Source of the DNA: Hermatobates lingyangjiaoensis
Taxonomy: Eukaryota > Arthropoda > Insecta > Hemiptera > Hermatobatidae
Length of the DNA: 64,000 nucleotides
Reading direction: 5' to 3'
Assembly (NCBI GenBank): GCA_026182355.1
Contig: JAPFBL010000068.1
Location: forward strand, 434,001 to 498,000
The notes beneath the pieces were generated by a model. The model was not told the DNA's origin. It searched no databases and was given only the letters and a program-made list of their open reading frames with translations. Shown one piece after another: positions 21,791-33,129 of this stretch; the first letter of the stretch is position 1; each line of letters starts with the position of its first letter. Made by a program: the position numbers and the translations under genes.

Positions 21791-24700
21791 GTTATGTAAA
21801 TAACTATGCAGGTTTTTTACGTCATTATCTTAAAATTTAACTGAATTCTATAGTGTATAGATTATTGTTTGTTGTCTAAATTTTAACAAGAAATTAATGT
21901 ACAAATAAATGATATCTTTGGAAGATTAAAGTCTGAACAGTGACTCCGGTATAAGTGGAACTTTGTAGCAGCTGTTTTTACTGTTATATTGTTTATAATA
22001 CTAATATGAAACTAAACAACTTACTATCATTATAAAAGAATTCAAACAAGATTTTAAGTTTCTAGAGAGGAAAACAAATTATTACCTTCTTTTTGACATA
22101 AAATATCTCTCTTATGTTCAATATTACACAAGGACTATCAGTCTGACAAATATTGGTAAGGCTTTTCAAATGGTAGAGTGACTCGAAAATATCGGATGTC
22201 GTCTACTCATGGTACATCATGGTTTCATTTTATCAAAATATCAAAAGTAATTTTTTTAATTGCAGCCATAGAGGAGAGCATGACCAATAAAGGGAGAACC
22301 CTATGGCAGAAAGATTACTGGACGCTGATAATCAAGTTATTCGAGTACCTCACACAGGTTTGGAATTAGACTGTCTTTACCACAAGATTTTTCATATATA
22401 TAAAATCCAGGTTTATGGACAATATTCTGTACTAAAGGAAAGTAAGCAACCACTAGACCACAACTAAACAGAGATCTCACAATGAGGTACTAAATCCATA
22501 AACCCTCTTTTATTTATGTTTATTAGTAAATAGAGAATAATGAATCAAATTTATTGTGAAACTCATTTCTTGCCAATTAAGTATTGCTGTATATATAAAT
22601 AAAATATCGGTATATCACAAGGTAGCAGAGTGAGTAATTTATTTTGGTTTAAATATAAATGACACCTCGATTGACATTATAAATTAGGGGAATTCTTTTT
22701 TATGCATCTAACCGTTTTAAACTCAATTTTCTATAAAGTTATTATATTTAATTATTGGTGCATAGTTTTATTTCCTTTTGCACAAAGCAAGCAATTATAC
22801 TATTAGAGTACAAAAGAAAAAAAATATGGAATGGTCCTCCAAATGATATTGAAATATACTCTTTTATAAATATGAAATAGTTATTCATTAGTTTCATCGG
22901 TACAAGTTGATAAATTATGTGTCTAATATAACATTGTTTTTGTTAGCTGAGTCATGAAAGTGAGTCATTCACTTGGTTTGTTTCTAAACGTAATGATGTC
23001 ATTTCAGTTATATCCTACTTGTTACTTTAAATTGGAACTCAGTTATTTAAATTCAAGAATGAATATAGTACAGGAATATGTGTCGATATTTCTTTCATAA
23101 TATAAAAAAAATATAATTTATTTTAACTTTAACTATTTCTATTGTTTGAAATTATTAGATGATTCATTTTTTTTAATCATATAATTTCAAAGTTAATCCG
23201 TTGTTAAGCTTGATTTATTTGTTTAATATAAATTATAATACACATAATAAAATAGGAATCATCAAGAAACAGAGGTTTCAGACCTAACCTGGAGTACTTC
23301 TATTTCTTATTGTATTCCTGAATTTATTGTAGTCCCGAAAGTAGTATAGTGTTTTGAAATTGAATATGTACATTTGTGTGTTGTATTTATGATTTCAATG
23401 TTTTAAGGATAATTTTTTTTACGTTCTTTGTTCTTAGTTTCAGTTGTCAGCTAAGGTTATATTGTTATGTCTACATTTGTCTAATAGCTAGAATTAATTA
23501 AATTTATTCAGTTTTTCTAAGTCTAATATTTTTTAAATAGAAACATATTATTATTAATTACTAGAAGTATATGAAAGATTTATTTTTAATTTCTTTGGCA
23601 CCCTTTCAAAGCGTCATTTTTATTATAATTTTGCAGAAAAAATTAGGAATTATAATTAATTTTTAAAATATAGTTTTATTTTTTACTTCTTTATATTATA
23701 CTTTCTATTTTCAATTAGAAAATAACCAATTGACTTTCGGACATATTGTTTAAGAACTCAATTCTTTTTAGGCAACATTGGAGCATAGAACAGTTACTAA
23801 TTCGTTCATGTATTAATATGGCCGCCATTTTTATTTTTAAATAATATGTTCACTCCTGTCCAGTTGTTTTCGTCTTCTTGCTACATCACATCCTGAGGAC
23901 GACCATCAAAAGGGCCGAAATAATAGAAGGTGAGTCTTAGTATCTAGTTTTCATTTCTTAAAACTGGATTTCAATCAACCTAATTTTCTTGGGTGACCTA
24001 AAATATGATTAGTTGCAGATAGTGTATGTGATTAAATGTGAGAATGCTACTTCACTCTTATTATGTTTCAAGATATATTATTTTATTAATTTTTGTACCA
24101 TTCAATATGTATTAATTCCTTTATAGTTATATTATTTTGATATTCGAGTTCAACGTAATTAAAGGTTGATGTTATTAAGTTCGAATGGAATGAATGATGA
24201 CAATTATTATTTATTATTAGATTCATGGCATGTCACTTGCCAGTAAGTTTGAACAACTATTATTTCTGCAGACCCAATATAATTTCTTCATTATTGTTGA
24301 TATTGATTTCCGTTTTCGGCAATATCTAACAGTTCATAATTGAATCCGTGCACAGTCTGTTCAATTTCTAATATTATTATTCTTTTATGACACAACTCTT
24401 TCGTTTCATTTAGCTTTCCCTCTCCCTTTATAATAAAGGAAACAATAATAACAAAATTGGTGTATTATGTGTTTGTGGAGTGCATTTTTGTATCAATAAA
24501 TATTTCGTAGATTATTTATTTACTTTGTATTATGTATTGACTAGATTATTCGTTAAAGATAACGAACGTATACCTAAATACAAACAGATGGTATTGCAAT
24601 TAAAATAATGATAACAATAATAATACTAAAATATAAGTAAACTTAAAAAGCAAAAGAAATTAATAAGTCTAGACTGTAATAGTAGAATTACAAAATCAGT

Positions 24701-25050
24701 AAATAACCTTTTAAATTTATTACAATAAAAATTTAATACATGGATTATTTTCAGCATTGGCATTGACCAATTGAAATTTATGATACAACTAAATATTCAA
24801 AGGACAAAATAATATTCATTTTTTTTATTTCTTCAAAAATTTCTTCTGTAATATCTTTTTATTTAGAAATAACCAGTCTATGTGTTGATAAGAACTGAAT
24901 GTGTATTGGCATATACAAAGGGTGATTTTAACATAATTACTGTTAATAAATTTATAATAGTCACACTGCTCAACTTAAGAAACTTAATATTCAAGATAAA
25001 AGTAAACAAACAACTTTAATTCTTAAGAAACAAAGTTATAGAAAAATGTG
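21791..25050. other. Non-coding interval with one solo motif at 23893
   Basis: No supported gene. At 23893-23920 a solo CTGAGGA...GAAA motif with 17-base spacer occurs. The rest is AT-rich with short A, T and TAA-type runs. Confidence 0.45.
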
Positions 25051-25059
25051 TATATTTTA

Positions 25060-26260
25060 GTCAATTCTCGGTCATCCTCAGGCTATAAACAACGCAAACA
25101 CTTAAGACAATGCTTAAGTTTATAAACGTCTTCTCTGTTAACTAACATTTAGACTAATTTTAGCTTTATTACTGATGTTTAGACTAATAGTTAGACATAA
25201 CAGTCTCCCTTCATCCAAAGTTGTACATATAATGCTAATTAGGATATTAATTTGAAGATTTTTTATATAGAGTAATATTATTGTTAATATTATTGAGTTT
25301 ATTAATATCATTAGTTACGTGTACGTCCTTACCTCATTTGATTTTAAATGTCTTGCATACGAGGTATGCAGGTAAATTTCCTATAACTTTTACATGTTAA
25401 TGTAGAGTGATACTCGTAAGATTTTAGGTTTGACATTGAAGATATTAATATTATTCGTATTAAATTAGGTAAAGATAGTTTTAGAAGTGACAATGATAAA
25501 TCAATACCAGCTCACACGCACTGTTTGAAAGGTAAACATTTTTTATGTTACTTTATTTATAATTATCTATCATTGTGAAGACTGTGACTGTGTGCATCTC
25601 TGTGATGCCCTGAACAAAATATAAATTTTCCTATTATAAAGCAATTCTGAATTTTTTAACTGCGTTATGGAGGTTAATTTTTTTTCGTGTGCTTAATGAG
25701 ATATCTAAATATGTATATATAAAGTTCAATGGAGAAAAAGGCACATATAGAAATTAAAAACAAACACTTGTTTTTAATTTCTCTATCTTTCTTTATCTAC
25801 CGAACTTTCTTTGACCGTTTCGGATCGTATTTTCAACATCAAGTGTTATATATATATATATACAATAATACATCAACCGCTTAGAAAATAGGTATATTAT
25901 GCAATTGGGATTCGGTCAATTTTCTAGGTTCAAAATCAAGAAATTGATAGTTGGTATTCAAAGTTTGATTTTTAACTTAAAATATTGACCAAATCCCATC
26001 CTCAGACTATAAATAACATTAACTAGTTAAGAACATACTGAAGTTTATTGAAGTTTTCACTGTTGACTAACAGTTAGGCTTATATTAAGTTTTATTACTA
26101 ATGTTTAGACTAATACTGAGACATAATACTCTCCGTTTCTCCAAAGTTATATATATATATATAGTATTAATATGAACATTTTTTATATAGAATAATATTA
26201 CTGTTAATGCTATAGAGGTTATTAACAATATTATTAGTTATGTATACTTCCTTATACGCT
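25060..26260. repeat. Diverged direct pair of a roughly 290-bp dispersed repeat
   Basis: Segments at about 25060-25340 and 25965-26260 share order and wording: CATCCTCAG near the start, ATTACTGATGTTTAGACTAATA against ATTACTAATGTTTAGACTAATA, a TTTTTTATATAGA block, and a TATTAGTTA end. Between them are a reversed GAAAC-type block with CCGTTTCGG (25818-25826) followed by (TA)n at 25848-25860, and a reversed piece of the 18748-19196 family at 25900-25950. The area is an accretion of related TA-tailed repeats. Confidence 0.6.
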
Positions 26261-29096
26261 TATATACATAACAATGTCAAACCACTGTGACATTTAGAAA
26301 TGTGAATTTAAGAAATTGAATTTCTTACTGTAGTAAATTTAATTATTATGTATGTTTCTCACAAAAATTGCAGTGTTTGCAAAAAATTTCGTGACTAGCT
26401 TTCTGTTAGTGCGGCATAGGTTACTGAAAAAATTCGTTTTATTCGGGAAAGAATTTCACCGAATGAGTTACCATGAGTACCATGAGTTACTTATAATTGA
26501 CTGTCAACATTCAAGTATCTTGTACGAAAAGTGTTGCACTTACTTTACTTCAAGCTGCTTGAAGATAATATTAAGATATCGAAAATAAAGCAATTGTTGT
26601 ATAGGTTGTGAACGGAAGCGTTATAGATGATCAAAGAGAATTCGATATGTTTAAGTTCTGCTGATAAACCTATTCGCCTAAGGTGATGATGGTAGGAGTT
26701 CCCTTATCACTTTGGTGTCATGTTTACTAAATTCCCGAGAACTGAAAGCACTTTTAAGACGGTTAAAAACAATTAGGGATGTAACTATTAGAATGTTTAA
26801 TACCGTTGTACTCTATTTATATATAGCCAGAAGCTCACACCAGCTTAGCCAGCATTAAAAATAATAGTAATAATAATTGGAATGACCTTATTTTGTTAAC
26901 ATATTGGTATAAGTGTTTTCTCATTTCTGCATTACATAGGATCTACAAATTCGAGTAAATCAAGTTAAATTTAAGTTAAAATAATTTAAAAATGACTTTG
27001 AATGTTTGAAAACATGATTCGGGTAATTACATTTGACCGAGCTTTAATAAATTAAACTCAAAATTAGCTCTTTATGGGAGGTTGAGCTATATAGGAGGAA
27101 GTTTTTCCAAAACTATTTCAAATAGCTATTTTATAATGTGTTCATAAACTTTCAGGCTCAATCACAAGTAATTTTTTTTAGATTTTTGTTTGAGACTAAC
27201 ATTTTGTTTACTAAAGTTTATTCATTTTTTGAGTTTATGCTAAGTGAGTTCCATATAAAGAACGAATTGAAATTATCTAGAATTAGTTGTTTCGGATAGA
27301 AATAAAAGATAGTGTTCCTAAAAACATAATTGGCAATAAAGCAACATTACACATCAACTATACAGCACATCCACATTATAAGTTCTATTTCTAGTTCTGA
27401 AGGAAAGATTGTAAATATGAAGAATGGAATCAGTTAAATAAGGAGAGCAAATTTTAACAACAATTGTCTGGAGGGATATTGTCAGGACCAGGAGATTTAT
27501 TACTGTCTAATTAAAAAAAAATGTGTTCAGATGTGATATTATAACTGTAAATATTATCTTATGACTATTAATGCATGATAAAGAAGTAAACGAAGCAGGA
27601 GGATTTTAATATTATGAAATTCAAGAGGTAGATCTTAAGGAAGTATAGGATGTACATATGCAGTAAGAGAAGGATGATTTGTGATACTATTTGATAATAT
27701 AATATCAAATTCAATATTCCTGGTAACGTACTTGTATTTGATATTATTGTAACCATTTATAATAAATAGAAATAAAATCATATAATATGGAGTTTATCAA
27801 ATTAGATAATGCAGTACAACAAAATTAAATTTTATCTGTTATAATAATATAAAATTCAATATCTCTAGAAACTTATTAATATTTGACATTATTATGAGCA
27901 TTTATAATGAAAAAAAGGAAAACCTTATTATATGGTGAGTATAAATTAAATAATGCCAGTGAAACAAAGTTACTCTTAGCAAAGTAGAAATTGGGTAAAA
28001 AGGGAAAAGAGATTTTTAAAATAGTTGAGTTGAATATAACTTATCATTCATAGGTCTCTATTTAGGATATAAATAATTAAGATTCACCAAGATTGTAGCC
28101 AACAGAATATAGCCAACGATACATAATGCGCATGTCTTTTCTATGACAGCATTCATTTCAACTAATCATAGCTCTCATTGATTTCCAAATCATTTTAATT
28201 TTTAATTGCGTCTCTATGCTATGGCACCGATTTTGTTGTAACGGTTCGAAATTAATTTAAATGTCTTCTTAAAAAAACAATTTAGTTTAATAGATGCATT
28301 TTAAATTAGATTTTACGTTGATTGTTAAACAAGAATGCAAGAATACAGAGGGTATTATTGAACATCATAATTATGGTCAGTGGAAGCATTACATTAATTT
28401 TCTTTTCAATATTACCAGTTCAATGAATTCTTCTTTAGCCTCTCCACTCTTATCTATAGTACTATTATATATCATGTAATATTATATTTTTGTCACCGTT
28501 ACAACTCACCAGGAAAATAGAATATTTTATTTAATTACGACCTTATATATCATGCAAAAAATCATCTTGTAATCGTTTTCAAGTGCCACTGAATTTATCT
28601 ACTGAAACAAAAGGGTTTCTTTTATAACATCACTCAAAATATATCTTTTAATCTCATTGAAAACAGTTATTTAGTGTATTAGTTGTACCTATTTTCCAAA
28701 ATTTCCCTTAGTAATTTTTGGTCTTAAACAATGTTATTCTTACATTGTTCTCTTATTCTGCATTGTTACATTTAAGTTTATTTAGTTCTAATATATAATT
28801 TTATTTTGCTTAATTTATGTTTTATTAAAAAATCCCTCTAACATTGTATCAATTATTTATTAATTATTCTGTTTTGCTATTTGTGTAGTACTATACAATT
28901 TTTATAGTACTATTGGCTTATATCTTATTTTATCTTTTTGTATTATTATTTGTTTCTTATCACTATTATTATAAACTACGATCTGAGTGAAAAGGATTTT
29001 ATTCAGTGGATATCAATATACAAATAACATAACAATTACAACATGACTGGTGAATGACAATTGCTAAGTTAGATATATTACTGTTTACATATCTAC
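26261..29096. other. Non-coding interval
   Basis: AT-rich throughout. Short open frames (for example 26352-26588) have no recognisable domain and match the chance expectation for low-stop stretches. A diverged direct duplication of about 130 bp may be present at 27690-27800 and 27840-27950 (shared TATTTGATATTATT-type and CATATAATATGGAGT-type wording). Confidence 0.4.
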
Positions 29097-29580
29097 TATG
29101 AATGGAAGCTGTATTTGGCATCATGTGAACAATACTAACTCTGTGTCTAGAAAATTTAGAAGCACTGATCACATTTCATCTGTGTTCCAGCCAATCATCT
29201 CGGAATAGATGGAGATTTGTGTACTTACATTTGATCTTCGAAGGGAGGATATACAAATATATGTGGAACATCCGTTGGAATCTGTTTACTTATGAATGGA
29301 AGCTGTATTTGGCATAATGTGAAGAATACTAACTCTGTGTCTAGAAAATTTAGAGGCACTGATCACATTTCATCTGTATTCGAGCCAATCATCTCGGAAT
29401 AGATGAAGATTTCTGTTAAATCATACCTAAAACTATAGAAGTGGGTGATACTTCTCTATCTTTATTTATGAAGATCATTAATGAACTTAAAGTCTGAAGT
29501 TGAATTTAGTTACAAGGCATAGACAGTATGACAGCTATGGTTGTGGAGCATACGAGTCCGATGAGTTTGATACTTTAATA

Positions 29581-30321
29581 CAGTGCTTTTCAACCTTTTT
29601 GCAGGCGCGGATCCGCCGAGGAGCTTATTTATTCTTGCGGATCCCCTTGTACATAAATATACATATATATACAAGTTTTTTTAATGAAATAAAAACGACT
29701 TATAAACACAAAAACACAATACAGTACTATCTGAATTTTTTTATTCAAGAGAATTACAAATTAATGTGAAATTTGTCCTTGGTGATTTTTGAACAGAACT
29801 GGAAAGTTTGGCCTGGTTTTAGAAAGACATACACGCATCTCTTCTTCAAGTGCTAGTAGTTTATTTCTTTTCTCACTTTTAATGTTCGTCATGGTGGAAA
29901 ATCCTATTTCACACAGGTATGATGTAGAAAACTGTAGGAGAATGCGCAGAGCCTTATTCGAGATTGATGGATATTCTTTTGCAGTTAAAATCCAAAATGA
30001 GTCCAGATCAAGAAGTAAACAATTAGAGCGTCACGTATTGGCTAAATTAAATGTTTCAATTAAATGACGTAGGTCGTTATCATAACTGAACTGCCCGACT
30101 CAAATTTTGGCTCGCAGTTCTTCCCTAACGTTACCGAAAGTTGCTGGTTTTAGATGTGAACGACGAGTTATCTTGATAAGATGCACTAATTACATTGATA
30201 GTGTGCTACTGTACTTACATTGACGTGTACACATTGATAATACATTAATTGCACATTGTGAATCTGTAGGTCTTGCGGATCCCCTGGGTAAACGTCACGG
30301 ATCACCGGTTGAAAACCACTG
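29581..30321 (-). mobile_element. hAT DNA transposon, 741 bp, internally deleted, with 8-bp target duplication
   Basis: The ends are inverted: CAGTGCTTTTCAACC at 29581 and GGTTGAAAACCACTG ending at 30321, with the CAGTG start typical of hAT elements. It is flanked on both sides by the same 8 bases, CTTTAATA (29573-29580 and 30322-30329), the 8-bp duplication expected for hAT insertion. Subterminal GCGGATCCCC occurs near both ends. The element keeps only a C-terminal piece of its transposase and so is non-autonomous. Confidence 0.93.
29761..30070 (-). pseudogene. hAT transposase C-terminal dimerisation region
   Basis: On the minus strand a frame ending at TAA (29763-29761) reads, in pieces, DSFWILTAKEYPSIS, NKALRILLQFSTSYLCE, IGFSTMTNIKSEKRNKLL and EEEMRVCLSKTRPNF. 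This is the hAT family C-terminal dimerisation domain, with the characteristic LRILLQF-x5-LCE-x-GFS core of Buster/ZBED-like transposases. The upstream catalytic part and the BED zinc finger are missing. The opposite-strand open frame over the same bases is its shadow. Confidence 0.88.
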
Positions 30322-30494
30322 CTTTAATAGGATGTCGGATTCATTACTGATTTCACAATTCCTATGACTAATAAAATTATTACAGCCGAATGTAAACACA
30401 TTATACATACTGATTTCAATGTAAACAACACAAAACATCAGTGGTTAATGAGTTCAGTAGTTAATGAATTATGTATGTTCAGTGTAACTCCAGA

Positions 30495-30812
30495 TTTTTT
30501 TTTTTTTTTTGGGAGGAGGGAAGTGAGTCTACTAGAAAGCTACATCTCTGAGAAGGGAATATTGTGTCTTCCTAATAATTTTATATTGAAAGTCCCAAAT
30601 TTTTCCTAATCAAGTGTTTCTAGAATAGAGACCTTTAATAAGTTTCTGACTTTGTCAAGGCTCGGGACCGACGGCTAAATGTCCCCCCTTTAAGGAACAA
30701 TGTGATATATCTTTTCCACCTCTCATGGAAATTAGGGTGAGAGTGAGAATGAAACCCTTCTCTACCAGTCCAGAGGCGAGATTGCCAGCCACTGAGCTAC
30801 CTTGGCCACTCG
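30495..30812 (-). repeat. tRNA-derived SINE with poly(A) tail
   Basis: On the minus strand it has an A-box TAGCTCAGTGG (30799-30789), a B-box GGTTTCATTCTC (30756-30745), a family body with CAATATTCCCTT, and a 16-base poly(A) at 30510-30495. The body matches the SINE at 32856-33125, and in part the one at 36590-36912. RNA polymerase III boxes plus A-tail define it as a SINE mobilised by a non-LTR element. Confidence 0.8.
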
Positions 30813-30922
30813 GATTTAAAATTAAACCTTGGGGAGTCACTTCACCGATGGGGACCAACAGTATGTATGTCGCCCATCCAAATGCTAATCATGTCCAACG
30901 TGGCTTTACTTTGATGATCTAA

Positions 30923-31239
30923 CGTTCCAGCGGTTATTCTACTTAGCTGTGACTGTAGACAGCTTTGATCAAGGTAACGGATACTATTCAATTAACCAAG
31001 ATCATATGCTCATAGCGTTGACTAAAACCAGCAGCTGAATACAAATATTTAAGAAATATTGTTGTTTTTTATTTTGTTTATATATCTGATTTTCTGTCTG
31101 ACAACAAAAGCCTTACAGTATTTATAGACTGTTTATAACTTTAAATCAAATCCGAAGTTAATTATTACCAGATATCCGTTTCTATTAAATAGCTTTGTTT
31201 GTCTTAGGCACAAATACAATGGAATTTTAGTTGCTTAGA
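30923..31239. other. Non-coding interval
   Basis: Short AT-rich unique-looking stretch; nothing recognised. Confidence 0.4.
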
Positions 31240-31640
31240 TCCGGGATATTTCTGGGACCGGAATCCATCAAATAAATACTCGTGAAAGAGGAGAGGGCTT
31301 TAGGGTGAAATAACTGACATTTGCTATTGCCACTATAAATAGAGGATAACTAATTCCGTTGAATTGGCGGAGGCGAGGATTAGGTTTCGTGAAGGCGGAC
31401 TTTGAATCACTCCAGTGATTAATGTAGCTTCATTAAGCCCTGTTTGTAACAGTATGAACGACGTCCCACAATCTTTCCCAATAATACACTAACGCTGCAT
31501 TAATCATTCATTACTAACCTAATCATCAACTAATCAAGCTTTTAAATTACGTTTTATTAGCAATTAGTGATAAACATTACATTCATTAAACTATTTCTCA
31601 GTTGAAATGGTCTCTTCCCTAGTGGGATTGAAATTAATAA
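31240..31640. promoter_or_regulatory. Candidate cis-regulatory block rich in homeodomain-type TAAT sites
   Basis: This block lacks obvious repeat features, is less AT-biased than its neighbours at first, and then has a tight cluster of TAAT/ATTA cores (31410-31600: for example GATTAATG, CATTAATCATTC, CTAATCATCAACTAATCAAG). There is no coding frame. Homotypic homeodomain clusters suggest an enhancer, but in AT-rich DNA such cores are common by chance. Confidence 0.25.
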
Positions 31641-32753
31641 GTCGAAACCATCGTTCTTGAAGAAGAAACTGGTTGAACGACTCCAATATCAGTAAATAAG
31701 ATAAAATGAGCTATTCATTGTAAATATCAATAATATTAACGTCCATGGTACTAACAATGTACATGTATTTAATGAAAGGATGGGTTTATAGTGCAGTATT
31801 CTATTTAGAAGATGATATTTCAAATGCGCACATGTACACTTGTTTTTTTTCCTAAAGCAAACACCTTCACTTTTAGTGTTGTTCCAGATGTGTAATAAGT
31901 GGCTCATTTGTTACTCGGTACCCATTTTTAATTTGGAACAAGACATATTACTTGGGCTTGATTCCATATCGTGACCCGAAGTTCGCCCCATTTAAATTTA
32001 TTTATTAATTTATTTTTGTTTATTAAAATTTGTTCTAAATAAGGTTTTTCGTTTCATATTTAAATGATCTATGATCATATCTAAGATCCAAACTTCCTGT
32101 GTTAAGTTCTAACACCAAGTACGTTATCAGTGCACTACACTTAACTGCCTTTTCTCTTATCATAAACACCAACAAGTTGGCCCTCATACCTTTATAAATG
32201 AAAAAAAAAACACTAAAAATGACCTCGTCAATCAATTTGCTTTATAAGGGGAAACTTTTAGTGTATTAGTTATTAGTGTGTTATTGAAAATACCAGGTGA
32301 AACCTGCATGTAGAGTAGTTATCTTAACATTAGGTATTTCTAAATTATAGTTGTCTTCTTCGGGTCTGCCTGTAGTAAGTAGCAGAAACAGGAATCAAAG
32401 TCATGCCTGTTTTTGACTTCTCTTCATCAGAAGATAAACTGGAATAAGACAACTAAGTGATTGAAATGCATTGTTCTGATATTAAAACTACTGTGTACAT
32501 GTAAAGCCTTTTTCTGTCGGTTTTAATAATGTGTAAATAACATAGTTTGTTCTCTCTAAAAACTACACGGGTTTTCATGTTTAGTATTATTCGAGCAGTG
32601 TAAAGTGTGGCTCATTTGTTATTGAACACCGGCCTATGTTAAAGCCGCATTACTGGGTTCATTCTGCAGGCACTCGATAGCTCTTTGTCCTCTCTGAAGG
32701 CCTGTGTGCGCCATATTTCTTACCTGTCTCATGGCAGATTTAGGGTCATGACC
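31641..32753. other. Non-coding interval
   Basis: No gene recognised. Around 32345-32450 a self-complementary segment (GTCTTCTTCGGG and later CTTCATCAGAAG, AAGACAAC) resembles a decayed small fold-back. Around 32590-32750 the sequence is GC-richer and leads into a tRNA-like head at 32754-32799. Confidence 0.4.
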
Positions 32754-32815
32754 AAGATTCCAACCTACATTCTTAAGTAATAAAGCAAGCATTCTACCTG
32801 TTATAATTTATTTGG
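32640..32815 (-). repeat. Candidate tRNA-derived SINE head
   Basis: On the minus strand an A-box-like AGGTAGAATGC (32799-32789) is followed at tRNA-like distance by a B-box-like GGTTGGAATCTT (32765-32754). The intervening bases can be read as a decayed anticodon arm. It is too diverged to be a working tRNA; a SINE head is the better reading. Confidence 0.45.
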
Positions 32816-32855
32816 CTCCTTCTTATGAATTGGTTTAATAGTAATTTTTGTTTGT

Positions 32856-33125
32856 CTTTTTTTCTCACTGGGTGAAATTGAGTCTGCAAGAAAGCTATAA
32901 CCCTGACAGATCCCTCAAGGGAATATTGCGTCTGCTGTATGAGTCTACATTGGAAGTCTAAGGTTTGCCTAAATCAAGGGTATTTATAATATGGTTTTTT
33001 AACGAAGACCTGCCATCATAAAGGCATGAGACCGATGGCTTAACTTCTCTCCGAGGGATGACGTACCCAGATTTTTCCACATTCCGTGTAAAAGATATTG
33101 AGGGCTTCATTCAGAATGAACCTAG
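32856..33125 (-). repeat. SINE, second copy of the 30.5-kb family, head truncated
   Basis: The minus strand has B-box GGTTCATTCTG (33122-33112), the motif GTTAAGCCATCGGTCTC shared with GTCGGTCCC in the 30.5-kb copy, then GACTTCCAATG and CAATATTCCCTTGAGGGAT, ending in an A-rich run near 32860. The A-box region is not recognisable. Confidence 0.7.
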
Positions 33126-33129
33126 ATCT

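Larger units (their letters stand above)
29097..30480 (+). repeat. Old dispersed repeat with internal duplication, split by a hAT insertion
   Basis: Two copies of one block lie at 29097-29237 and 29292-29420 (ATGAATGGAAGCTGTATTTG in each). The repeat continues to 29572 (GAGTCCGATGAG) and resumes after the hAT insertion at 30330, through GACTAATAAAATTATTACAG. The whole order is present, reversed and without the hAT, at about 57060-57490. The two copies keep a similar reading sense after the insertion site (SDFTIPMTNK-like in one, NDFTFPVTNK in the other), suggesting a decayed protein-coding transposon of unknown type. Confidence 0.75.

Noticed and set aside
29789..30067. Plus-strand 92-codon frame
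   Set aside because: Antisense shadow of the hAT transposase C-terminus on the minus strand.
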